Shown piece after piece: positions 1-6,822 of a stretch of 9,410 nucleotides of DNA; the first letter of the stretch is position 1; every line of letters starts with the position of its first letter. The DNA lies in NCBI GenBank assembly GCA_003133485.1, contig PKXR01000213.1, positions 22,200 through 31,609 on the forward strand, written 5' to 3'. The notes under the pieces were generated by a model that did no database searches, was not told the origin of the DNA, and saw nothing but the letters and a program-made list of their open reading frames with translations. The stretch is from Candidatus Dormiibacterota bacterium. Its GTDB lineage: Bacteria; Chloroflexota; Dormibacteria; UBA8260; Bog-877. Both the position numbers and the translations under genes were made by a program.

Positions 1-927
1 CTCGCCGATCGGCCAGGTCGCGGCCGCCGCCTTGCCGGCGCGCTCGGAAACCGCTGTCCGAAGCCCATCGACTTCGGACAGCAAACGCTGGCGCTCCTCG
101 ACGATGCGTTCGTGGTCTGCCCAAACGTCACGGCGAGCCTGTTCCAACGACTCGGACAGCGCGGCCAGATGATCCAATTGCTCGGATGATGCGAGAACTC
201 CACTGTCACCGAGGGGAGGGAGTGGCACATTGGATCCCACGACGACGCTGTACTGGTCCTGGCGGTCGTCGACAGTGGGCAGTGCGTGCAGACCTGGGAT
301 GTCCACTCCGCCCGGCCAACTCGCTTCGTGCCCACTCTGCCGCAGCAAGGAGCCAACCACCCCTCGCTGACGCCACAGGGCCGTGTATGGCAAGCGCGAG
401 CCGACCTCTTGGGCAAGCACCTCCGGAGCGAGCTCATGGATATGGAAGGGATTGCCTTTAGGATAGACCCCGGGGTTTGGCGAAGAGACCATGAGAATGC
501 CGTCGGGCTCCAGTGCACCGCTCATAGCATCGAGCACAGCACCGTATTCCTCGATGTGTTCGAGCACTTCAAAGCATGTCACCAAGCCGAACCGACCTAC
601 CTCCAGGGGAAGGGAGCTCAGGTCTCCTTGGATAACTAGTACGCCGGGAACGCGCTGGCGCGCCTCGGCCACCGCCTCCGACGAGAGGTCAATCCCCGTG
701 ACCTTCGCTGCCCCTCGCCCGAGCAGCACCGACAATCCCCAGCCAACGCCGCAGCCCGCGTCCAGCACGGTTCGGCCTTCTGCCACTTGCGCTGCGAATT
801 GGTACCGAACCTGATGTTCCGCTTCCAGGAGTCCTCCTCCCATGAGCTCCGGCACGAAGCGCTCGCCGGTCGGGTGGCCTTCCACGTCGACGGTGGGCCC
901 GCCCGGGGGAAGGCGAATCTCAGTCAT
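1..927 (-). CDS. Class I SAM-dependent methyltransferase with C-terminal coiled coil (3' end cut by window edge)
   Basis: Translation from the ATG at 927 stays open for 309 codons to base 1, so the C-terminus lies outside the window. Residues about 50-150 form a Rossmann methyltransferase core. Motif I is VLDAGCGVGWG (about 54-64), the acidic residue expected to bind the SAM ribose is in VTGIDLS (D80), and FEVLEHI (about 119-125) followed by PDGILMVSSPNP is typical of the Methyltransf_11/23 group. Residues 245-300 are rich in Leu, Glu, Arg and Ala with heptad-like spacing, suggesting a coiled coil that continues off the edge. The ATG lies inside the end of the glycosyltransferase gene (8-nt overlap), with AGGA five bases upstream, which suggests translational coupling. 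It probably methylates a glycan or lipid-linked sugar, since its neighbours are a glycosyltransferase and a sugar epimerase. The substrate cannot be read from the sequence. The fold is secure; the role is inferred. Confidence 0.9.
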   Translation of the reverse strand, partial: MTEIRLPPGGPTVDVEGHPTGERFVPELMGGGLLEAEHQVRYQFAAQVAEGRTVLDAGCGVGWGLSVLLGRGAAKVTGIDLSSEAVAEARQRVPGVLVIQGDLSSLPLEVGRFGLVTCFEVLEHIEEYGAVLDAMSGALEPDGILMVSSPNPGVYPKGNPFHIHELAPEVLAQEVGSRLPYTALWRQRGVVGSLLRQSGHEASWPGGVDIPGLHALPTVDDRQDQYSVVVGSNVPLPPLGDSGVLASSEQLDHLAALSESLEQARRDVWADHERIVEERQRLLSEVDGLRTAVSERAGKAAAATWPIGE

Positions 928-3019
928 GGTCGTCCTGCCCCAGAGGTAGCGAGGGACGCCATCCCCTTTGCGGGACCAGCTCGCGCACAGATTCACGTGG
1001 GCCCTGTGCGAGCGAGCGAATTAGCGTGTCGAAGTCGGCCGTGTACAGATCTGCATCAAAGAAAGCTATTCCATCATTGGCGGTTTGTGCGATGCGTTTC
1101 CGTTCGCCCGCCAGAGATGTCACCAGGCGCTCCAAAGCGGCGGTCAATCCCGAGAAATCTCGGGTCGGGAAGAGCCAGCCATTACTACCGTTCCTAATCA
1201 GTTCGGGAATGCCGTGCGCGTCAGCGGCCATCACTGGTAGCCCGAAAGCCATCGCCTCCAGCATCGACCTCGGCACTGACTCGACATCTGACGCGGACAC
1301 GAGGGCATCAGAGGCGACATACCAATCGTAGACGTCGAGGGCGATGGGCACCCGAATGATTCTCTCCTGCAGGCCGTGCAGCGCGATAAGGCGCTCCACG
1401 TCCTTGGCGTACCCGCTTGGATGTTCGCCCACAAGTACCAGCACGGCTTCGGAGTGAGTCGGTGCCACCCGGGCGAACGCTTCCACCAGCGAGGCCTGGC
1501 CCTTACGAGGCTCCCAGACCGACATGGCTAATAGGACCAGCGCGTCAGGAGAGATGCCGTATGACTCTCGAATATGCCTACGGTCGAGGTCTTGGCGAGC
1601 CACCTCGATCTCGTGCACAGATATTCCGTAGGGGATGATTAGGCGGCGCTCATCCGGAATGTAGGGAGCAAATAGCCGACTGGTGGCTTCGCACTCAAAG
1701 ACCGCAGCCGATACATTTCTCATCGACGCTGTCCAGCGGTCGTGGATCACGGGATCGAGGCCAGCCGCACCCCAGTTGAGGAAGGAGAAGACCGGCAACT
1801 CGAAGCTTTCGTGGATTGCCCATATAACTTCCATTCCGGCAAGCTGGGCAGCGTCCACACCAGGAAACACACCTAGTGTGTTGACCAAGGCAACTCGCGA
1901 CCCTACATCGCGCGCCAGGTTCGCTAACTCCCTTACCCCACGTTCATACGCGTCAACACTCTCGACCGGGAAGCCGTCGACTACGTGGACAGGAATTCCC
2001 CATCCCTGTAAGACGTTCCGCAGCACACCATCGGTTGGAGACACGACAGTGCAATGGATGCCTTGGTGCTGGTGGAGCCGTCGCAGGATCTCGCTGAGAA
2101 ACAGCTGGCCACCACCAACCGCCAGCGAATGGGTGAACACCAGCATCGTCGCGGGGTCACGGTCGGGAGCTGTACCGAGGTCGGCGATGGTCTTCGCCCG
2201 CAGAACTTGTGATCGCTGGAGAGATTCGGGTTCGTACTCCCGAGCCGTCACATGTACTCGGCGAGACGAAGAACTCCAAGTCCGCCCAGAATCATGGCTG
2301 GCAGTAGCGGTCAGTGTCAGCGTCCGCGACTCGCCTGGGCTCAGCGGAACTACGACGTGGTGCTCGAAGCCGGAGGCCAGCGCCGAGAGTGTCGATATGG
2401 CGTCCGCCACATCTAGCCGAGGAATTTGAGCTCGAGCGAGACCAACGGGAATGCCGTCAACCGCAATGTCGATGCGCGCGGGCAACTCTGGACCGAACAG
2501 GGCCCAGCCTCGGACCACCACCACATCGCCTCGAATCAGCTCCTCCGCTTGGGGGGTGTCAAGCGCACCGGCTCCAGGGGTACGAGTGCCGGGTTCTTCC
2601 AGCGTCCGGACAGTGGACTGTCCCACCCGCCACCAGCGCCTGTTTGGCAGCCGGACCTTCACCGTCACTCGAGCGCTGGCGCGCGGATGGTCTAAGAGAT
2701 CTAGGGAGATCGCCCATCCGTAGAGTTGGGCGGGGCCGCTGAGCCCTAGCCTCTCCACGACATCCGGGCGCGCGACGTTTGGGCTGGCGTGAATGGCCAC
2801 CGCGCCGTCGACGAGGACTTCAATGTCGGCTGCTGGCTGTCCCCGAAACTCGGCCCAGCCTGCGACTAGGATTCCGTCTCGAGTTACGAATTCGCCATCA
2901 TGGGGGTGGTCCAAGCTGCCTCGAGGAGCCGCTGGCAGCCAGGTTGGCCGATGTGCCCGTAGCTGGCGGGCCGTAGCCACCAACATGCTCACGCCTGGCC
3001 AGACGCGCACGGGTCTCAC
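920..3019 (-). CDS. GT4-family glycosyltransferase with duplicated N-terminal beta-rich module
   Basis: This is a 699-aa protein with three parts. Residues about 34-135 and 141-250 are two diverged copies of a beta-rich module sharing V-x-GWA-x-F, then DI-x-V-x-VDG, then R(P/L)DV. Residues about 290-480 are a GT-B N-terminal domain starting with a Gly-rich loop (SLAVGGGQLFLSEIL). Residues about 490-650 are a Glycos_transf_1 (GT4) domain, with the donor-binding EPRKG (R505, K506) and the E-X7-E motif (E580 and E588 in ESVPRSMLE) followed by MAFGLPVMA and GIPELI. Retaining GT4 enzymes move a sugar from a nucleotide donor, usually on the cytoplasmic side of the membrane. No signal peptide is evident. 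The start is GTG at 3019, 19 nt after the epimerase stop. Its Shine-Dalgarno sequence is weak, and an in-frame ATG at residue 12 is a possible alternative. Usual GT4 proteins are 350-420 aa, so the N-terminal 280 residues are extra. Donor and acceptor are unknown. Confidence 0.93.
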   Translation of the reverse strand: MRPVRVWPGVSMLVATARQLRAHRPTWLPAAPRGSLDHPHDGEFVTRDGILVAGWAEFRGQPAADIEVLVDGAVAIHASPNVARPDVVERLGLSGPAQLYGWAISLDLLDHPRASARVTVKVRLPNRRWWRVGQSTVRTLEEPGTRTPGAGALDTPQAEELIRGDVVVVRGWALFGPELPARIDIAVDGIPVGLARAQIPRLDVADAISTLSALASGFEHHVVVPLSPGESRTLTLTATASHDSGRTWSSSSRRVHVTAREYEPESLQRSQVLRAKTIADLGTAPDRDPATMLVFTHSLAVGGGQLFLSEILRRLHQHQGIHCTVVSPTDGVLRNVLQGWGIPVHVVDGFPVESVDAYERGVRELANLARDVGSRVALVNTLGVFPGVDAAQLAGMEVIWAIHESFELPVFSFLNWGAAGLDPVIHDRWTASMRNVSAAVFECEATSRLFAPYIPDERRLIIPYGISVHEIEVARQDLDRRHIRESYGISPDALVLLAMSVWEPRKGQASLVEAFARVAPTHSEAVLVLVGEHPSGYAKDVERLIALHGLQERIIRVPIALDVYDWYVASDALVSASDVESVPRSMLEAMAFGLPVMAADAHGIPELIRNGSNGWLFPTRDFSGLTAALERLVTSLAGERKRIAQTANDGIAFFDADLYTADFDTLIRSLAQGPRESVRELVPQRGWRPSLPLGQDDHD

Positions 3020-3038
3020 CCAGTTGGTCCGGCCGCGC

Positions 3039-4034
3039 TCACTCCGGGGTTAGCAAGAGCGGGGTCGAGGCGACACCGAGAGGATCGGGTTCCAGCGCCG
3101 GCTGCTGGTGTGCCCGAACTTCCAACGTATCGCGTACGCCTACCTCCAGTGAACGCGGGCTGAAATGAATCAGATCCTGAAGGCGATGCGTATCAAGCAC
3201 GCTTCGCTGTACATCAGTAGCCCGACCCGGCAGGTACGTGACCGCAGTTGACTTGCCAGAGACCGCGCGGACCACCGATAGCGCCTGCGTGATGCTCGTG
3301 GCAACTCCAGTACCCACGTTCAGGAGATGCGGCTCAGATGGAGCATCCAAGAGACGGGCGACAGCGTCGGACACGTCCTCCACGTGAATGTAATCCCGAA
3401 CAATACTGCCGTCACCGTAGACTTGTAGCAGAGTTCCCGACTCGGCGCAGTCGAGAAGCGCACCGATCACACCTTGGCCGCGAAAAGACTGCTGTCCGGG
3501 TCCATACACGTTGCCTATCCGCAGAATTCGTGGCTGTATACCCTGCAGACGCTGGAACAGCGAGGTGTATTTTTCACCCGCCAACTTCATGATGCCGTAC
3601 GAGGACAGAGGGTTGGTGGGCGCTTCTTCGGGCGTGGGACCGTGATCGACGTCACCGTACACAGTTCCTCCAGATGACAGAAACGTGCAAGTCTGTCCCT
3701 CTCCGAGCTCCTTCAGGACCGACAGAAGAGGCAAGAGTGAGGTCGACACGTCGGCAGTCGGATCGAAGTTAGACGCGTATGGGTGAAGAGCGCCAAGCGC
3801 GTAGATGATGTGTCCGGCGGGCCGCACCGTACGACGCAGTAAGGCACCATTCCCAATGTCCCCAACAACTACCCGACATCGGCTCAGCAGGCCCGCGCGA
3901 TACCCTTCAGGCTCCGACCTGGTGAGCACCGTCACATCACGGCCCGCGTGCTGGACGCGACGGGCGATCTGGGATCCGAGGAATCCTCCCCCTAACAACA
4001 CCACGTTTTGCTTTTTCCGGTCTGGATCCGGCAT
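3039..4034 (-). CDS. NAD-dependent epimerase/dehydratase (extended SDR, nucleotide-sugar type)
   Basis: This 331-aa protein has the length and order of an extended short-chain dehydrogenase acting on nucleotide sugars, like the UDP-glucose 4-epimerase group. The dinucleotide-binding loop is LLGGGFLGSQI (about 13-23). The catalytic Ser lies in FLSSGGTVYG (about 118-127), and the Tyr-Lys pair is Y146/K150 in SSYGIMKLAGEKY. Further family marks are NVYGPGQ (about 175-181), the substrate-loop DYIHVEDV (about 214-221) and LNVGTG. It likely converts one sugar nucleotide to another and so supplies the donor for the glycosyltransferase encoded just downstream. The last residues (about 305-331) are Pro- and Leu-rich and unlike the core. 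The ATG at 4034 puts the Rossmann strand near the N-terminus as expected; AAGG lies only 2 nt before it. Epimerase versus 4,6-dehydratase or reductase cannot be decided from motifs alone. Confidence 0.92.
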   Translation of the reverse strand: MPDPDRKKQNVVLLGGGFLGSQIARRVQHAGRDVTVLTRSEPEGYRAGLLSRCRVVVGDIGNGALLRRTVRPAGHIIYALGALHPYASNFDPTADVSTSLLPLLSVLKELGEGQTCTFLSSGGTVYGDVDHGPTPEEAPTNPLSSYGIMKLAGEKYTSLFQRLQGIQPRILRIGNVYGPGQQSFRGQGVIGALLDCAESGTLLQVYGDGSIVRDYIHVEDVSDAVARLLDAPSEPHLLNVGTGVATSITQALSVVRAVSGKSTAVTYLPGRATDVQRSVLDTHRLQDLIHFSPRSLEVGVRDTLEVRAHQQPALEPDPLGVASTPLLLTPE

Positions 4035-4246
4035 AACCTTCGATGGGAGAACATATCAGAGTGGAAGTGATCTAGGGATCTACCCGGCGGAGGGCAGTCG
4101 GAGACGAGCTTTGACATTATTCAAGCGATGAGGGGATTGGCACCTCTGGGAAGGTTTCCGGGCTGGACCATCCCTACGGTGTGACGCCGATCAAGCTCCC
4201 GTAATGGTCGGGGCAGCGGTTGATCTACGCCTAGCGGACGGGGCGT
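4035..4246. other. Intergenic gap between the membrane gene and the polysaccharide operon
   Basis: No convincing coding frame is seen in these 212 nt. The stretch must carry the end of the padR-membrane-gene transcript and, if the epimerase has its own promoter, that promoter too. Reading on the minus strand, the only -10-like hexamer close to the epimerase ATG is TATGTT (4050-4055). It has no good -35 partner, so I do not call a promoter. A direct repeat of TAGATC lies around 4070-4083. The one clear structure is the hairpin listed separately at 4189-4225. Confidence 0.5.
4189..4225 (-). terminator. Imperfect hairpin downstream of the membrane gene, possible terminator without U-tract
   Basis: On the minus strand the outer arms GATCAA and TTGATC are perfectly complementary, and GCT/AGC and CCCG/CGGG pair inside them. 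Two 2-nt bulges lie on the left arm, and the loop is ACCATTA. It starts 22 nt after the stop codon of the membrane gene, where a terminator would be expected. No T-run follows, so it is not a canonical intrinsic terminator. It could be a weak terminator, a 3' end-stabilising structure or chance. Confidence 0.3.
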
Positions 4247-5148
4247 CTATGCAATCTTCCGGTTGGCCCTCAGCCCGCGACGGCCTGAGATCAGGCCGAT
4301 CCCCGCGGCAGCAGCGGCCGCCGGCACAACGCAGTATCGGAACAGAACGTTCTCTGCCGTGGGAGGCAGCCCACCTGGACCTTGCAGCGAAAGGATCCTG
4401 ATCATCATCGATACCACTGCCACGGTTAGGCTGGACGCCACCGTGACCGCCCCGATCAGACCGGGCCGGAGCAGCTTCACACTCAAGTTCGCCCGGCGCG
4501 TCGCAAGTGCGATATTCATCCAGCTGACCGCAGCCAGGACAACCGAAAGCAGCGCCCAGATCAGAACGACCGCGACCAGCGCGGCCACGGTTGTCGGGGC
4601 CAACTGGTGCCCAACCACGGCGTGGGTCAGTAACCAGGCCAAGGCCCAAGTCGCTCCGTACCAAATCAACCCCGCCCCGGCGGGCGTAGATGCGAGGACG
4701 AGCATTCGGAAATTTCGCTCCCGGCGGGACGCGGCCGCGATCACCCCCCAATAGATCAACGCGCCGATCGTGATCAGCCCGTTCGCCACGTACATCGAGA
4801 CCTGGGCGAGCTGGAACGCGACCGCGGTCACCGGCTGCCGCAATCCGTTGATTGCCGGGTCGTTCACCATCTTGTTGAACGACCCGAGCGCCACCAGGAC
4901 CAGCGACCACGACGAGAGGACTGTAAGGATGTGGCGAGCAGGCGAGACCTCTGCTGTTGCTCGGGAGTGCCGCCGAATTTGGGCCTGATCCACGCCTTGG
5001 CCGCTCCGAGCGCCAGATCTAGAGCCACTCGCCGAGACTGAGTGTTGTCCTCCACCAGGGCCTGAAGTTCCTCCCCGTAACGCTCCCGGAAGCTTAGAGG
5101 GTAGAGCGCCAGAATCAGCCGGTGGCGCCGGGGGAGAGTCGCGCTCAT
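4247..5148 (-). pseudogene. PadR-associated multi-spanning membrane protein, split by a frameshift
   Basis: The N-terminal part is read from the ATG at 5148: MSATLPRRHRLILALYPLS, then FRERYGEELQAL, reaching AAKAWIRPKFGG. This resembles the short helical domain at the start of many membrane proteins encoded next to PadR genes. That frame then turns Arg/Trp-rich and stops at 4864. Hydrophobic sequence continues in another frame from about 4925 (LTVLSSWSLVLVALGSF), with roughly six transmembrane segments, ending in GLRANRKIA at a TAG (4247-4249). Joining the frames needs a -1 shift (one base missing) between about 4980 and 4918. The joined product would be about 300 aa. The ATG overlaps the PadR stop as ATGA. 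The product is likely an integral membrane sensor, antagonist or transporter-like protein controlled by PadR; its function is unknown. Alternatives are a sequencing or assembly error, or real recoding, but no in-frame slippery heptamer is seen. Confidence 0.75.
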
Positions 5149-5492
5149 GAGCCTGGGGCGGAACTGGGTACGGGGCGGAAGAGGCCACGCTCCTCCATGT
5201 GTCCGTTGATCCTGAGGAACCTAGCCATGGCATCCAGCTGAGCTTCCAGAGTATCCCGCCCTTTGTCGGTAAGCCGGTAGGGACGGCGTCGACCATCTGC
5301 TGGCAGGCCCTCCACCAAGCCGTAGCCCTCCAGCCGGGACAGAGCTCCGTAGAGGGTTCCCGGGCCTAGGTTGACTCCAGCCTGCTTGCGCACCTCCTGG
5401 ACGATCGAATAGCCGTGGCGCGGTCCCTCGACGAGACTGGACAGCACCAGCAGCCCGGGGTCTCTCCAACTGGGGCGACCTGGTTGCTTCAC
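5145..5492 (-). CDS. PadR-family transcriptional regulator
   Basis: This 115-aa protein is a compact winged-helix regulator of the PadR family (PF03551). Residues 12-60 carry the usual pattern: DPGLLVLSSL, then GPRHGYSIVQEV, then the recognition region LGPGTLYGALSRLEGYGLVE. The wing is RRRPYRLTDKGRD (about 68-80). The C-terminal dimerisation helix is short, as in the small PadR subgroup. These proteins usually repress their own operon and release DNA on ligand binding or by unknown membrane cues. The start is GTG at 5492, supported by GAGAGGTG just upstream. The TGA overlaps the ATG of the membrane gene, so the two form a coupled unit, a common PadR-membrane-protein arrangement. A perfect inverted repeat upstream is a candidate operator. 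The inducer is not predictable. Confidence 0.93.
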   Translation of the reverse strand: MKQPGRPSWRDPGLLVLSSLVEGPRHGYSIVQEVRKQAGVNLGPGTLYGALSRLEGYGLVEGLPADGRRRPYRLTDKGRDTLEAQLDAMARFLRINGHMEERGLFRPVPSSAPGS

Positions 5493-5496
5493 GATT

Positions 5497-5504
5497 CACC
5501 TCTC
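5497..5504 (-). promoter_or_regulatory. Ribosome binding site of padR
   Basis: The minus strand reads GAGAGGTG, with the GAGAGG core 6 nt from the GTG at 5492. It decides the GTG start, since no ATG is near. The longer string TCGGGAGAG occurs twice, at 5500-5508 and 5525-5533, 25 nt apart. The second copy has no start codon beside it. Confidence 0.7.
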
Positions 5505-5549
5505 CCGAGTGGAGTCGGGCCAAACTCTCCCGAATACACGGCCCGCTAT

Positions 5550-5581
5550 ATCGTAAGACATTGCATCCCCTGGTGATGCAA
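5550..5581 (-). promoter_or_regulatory. Candidate padR promoter/operator: perfect inverted repeat next to a -10-like box
   Basis: On the minus strand TTGCATC (5575-5581) and GATGCAA (5561-5567) form a perfect 7-bp inverted repeat with a 7-nt spacer, centred about 79 nt upstream of the padR GTG. Just downstream is TACGAT (5550-5555), which fits the TANNNT pattern of actinobacterial -10 boxes. The repeat occupies the place of the -35 region, as expected for a repressor site. PadR proteins bind dyad sites near their own promoters, but this repeat is not the classical ATGT/ACAT form. It also lies 21 nt after the stop of the upstream ACAD gene, but the lack of a T-run argues against a terminator. 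Confidence 0.45.
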
Positions 5582-5601
5582 CCGGCTGCGAAAGAGTCAG
5601 A

Positions 5602-6741
5602 TCAGGCCATCAGCCGCTTGGCGATCACCAGCCGCTGGATCTGGTTGGTCCCCTCGTAGATCTGGGTGATTTTCGCGTCGCGCATCATCCGCTCCACCGG
5701 GAACTCGTTGATATAACCATAGCCGCCCAGCACCTGGACCGCGTCGGTGGTGACCCTCATGGCGCCATCCGAGGCGGCCAGCTTGGCCATGGCGGCCAGG
5801 CGGGTCATCTCGGGGTCGCCGGCGTCCACGGCCCGGCAGGCCTCGTGGGTCAGGCTGCGAGCCGCCTCGATCTGGGTGGCCATGTCGGCGAGCATGAACT
5901 GGATGCCCTGGAACTCGGCGATCGGCCGGCCGAACTGCTGGCGCTGCTGGGCGTAATTCACGGCCACATCCAAGGCCCCGGCCCCGATACCGAGAGCCTG
6001 GGCGGCGATCTGGGGCCTCGACCGGTCGAGGACCCCCATCGCGATCTTGAAGCCATCACCTTCGGCGCCGAGCCGGCGGGTGGCAGGCACCCGGCAGCCG
6101 GTGAAGACCAGCTCGGCCGTATCGCTGCCCCGGATCCCGAGCTTCCCGTGGATCGGATTGCGCTGCAAGCCTGCGCTGTCGCCGTCGACCAGGAAGGCCG
6201 AGATGCCCTTGGTTCCCAGGCCGGGGTCGGTGACCCCGAAGACCACAATCAGGCCGGCGACGCTGCCATTGGTGATCCAGGTCTTGACCCCGTCCAGGAC
6301 GTAGTCGTCGCCCTCCCGCTGGGCCTTCAAGCCCATCGACGCCGGGTCGCTGCCTGCGTCCGGCTCGCTGAGGGCATAGGCGGCCAGCTTCTGGCCGCTG
6401 GCGAGCTCGGGCAGGAACTCGCGCTTCTGCTCCTCACTGCCGCCCAGAAGAATGGGGTATCCGCCCAGGCCTTGGACTGCGAGCAGCAGGGCCGAGGTCG
6501 CACAGACCTTGGCGATCTCCTCGACCGCCACCGCCAGGGTCAGGGCGGATCCGGAGAGTCCTCCGTACTCGGGCGCGAAGGCGATAGCGAAGACATCCTG
6601 CTGGCGGAACATCTCAACTACGTCCCAGGGAAATTCGGCGGTGCGATCGATCTCGGCGGCTCGCGGGGCGATCCTCACCCGGGCCAGCTCGCGCACCGAG
6701 GCCTGGATGGCTTCTAGGTCTTCTCTAACTTCGGTTGCCAT
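5602..6741 (-). CDS. Acyl-CoA dehydrogenase (short/branched-chain type)
   Basis: The ATG at 6741 gives 379 aa, the normal length for this family. GGAGG stands 7 nt before this ATG, so I prefer it to the in-frame GTG at 6801, which would add 20 residues unlike the family. An FAD-dependent acyl-CoA dehydrogenase converts an acyl-CoA to the trans-2-enoyl-CoA and passes electrons to ETF. Signs are the FAD/substrate motif YALSEPDAGSD (about 122-132), WITNG (about 155-159), QRQQFGRPIAEFQGIQ (about 265-280), LGGYGYINEFPVER, and the predicted catalytic base E363 in IYEGTNQIQR, the position used by short-chain and butyryl-CoA enzymes. It is the last gene of the block, 81 nt after the thiolase stop. 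Chain-length preference (butyryl, isobutyryl or 2-methylbutyryl) cannot be told from motifs. Confidence 0.95.
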   Translation of the reverse strand: MATEVREDLEAIQASVRELARVRIAPRAAEIDRTAEFPWDVVEMFRQQDVFAIAFAPEYGGLSGSALTLAVAVEEIAKVCATSALLLAVQGLGGYPILLGGSEEQKREFLPELASGQKLAAYALSEPDAGSDPASMGLKAQREGDDYVLDGVKTWITNGSVAGLIVVFGVTDPGLGTKGISAFLVDGDSAGLQRNPIHGKLGIRGSDTAELVFTGCRVPATRRLGAEGDGFKIAMGVLDRSRPQIAAQALGIGAGALDVAVNYAQQRQQFGRPIAEFQGIQFMLADMATQIEAARSLTHEACRAVDAGDPEMTRLAAMAKLAASDGAMRVTTDAVQVLGGYGYINEFPVERMMRDAKITQIYEGTNQIQRLVIAKRLMA

Positions 6742-6748
6742 CGACCAT

Positions 6749-6753
6749 CCTCC
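6749..6753 (-). promoter_or_regulatory. Ribosome binding site fixing the start of the second ACAD
   Basis: The minus strand reads GGAGG, then 7 nt, then the ATG at 6741. This is the strongest Shine-Dalgarno match in the window and supports the 379-aa product over the longer GTG form beginning at 6801. Confidence 0.8.
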
Positions 6754-6822
6754 GGTTGGGTCCAATGCCACCGGCAACTCGGACCGCTTGATTGTAGGCA
6801 CGGCCGGAAAGTCTTCCCCGCG

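Noticed and set aside
1683..2429. Plus-strand open frame (248 codons) opposite the glycosyltransferase
   Set aside because: It is antisense to a clear GT4 gene. Its Ser/Thr/Arg-rich product shows no family motif and no Shine-Dalgarno stands before it.
4111..4116. TTGACA on the plus strand, a perfect -35 box
   Set aside because: No -10-like hexamer lies 16-18 nt downstream and no plus-strand gene follows.
4191..4910. Minus-strand frame of 239 codons over the membrane gene
   Set aside because: It is an Arg/Gly/Asp-rich third-frame translation with no hydrophobic segments and no motif, overlapping the frame that encodes clear transmembrane helices.
4977..4983. CCCAAAT, a possible slippery heptamer for -1 frameshifting in the split membrane gene
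   Set aside because: In the actual reading frame the codons are CCC AAA TTC. The heptamer is therefore out of register for canonical -1 slippage, and I saw no obvious pseudoknot.
4247..5296. Membrane protein read in one frame from an ATG at 5296 (349 codons)
   Set aside because: The first 110 residues overlap padR and the true N-terminal domain in another frame. They are low-complexity Pro/Ser/Gly sequence, so they are a shadow; only the part after about 4925 is real.
5845..6717. Long plus-strand open frame (290 codons) opposite the acyl-CoA dehydrogenase
   Set aside because: It is antisense to a gene with all ACAD motifs. Its product is Gly/Asp/Leu-rich with no recognisable domain, as expected for a shadow frame in high-GC DNA.
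6742..6801. Twenty-residue N-terminal extension of the second ACAD from the GTG at 6801
   Set aside because: The ATG at 6741 has a perfect GGAGG at good spacing and gives the family's normal length; the extension has no homology-like features.
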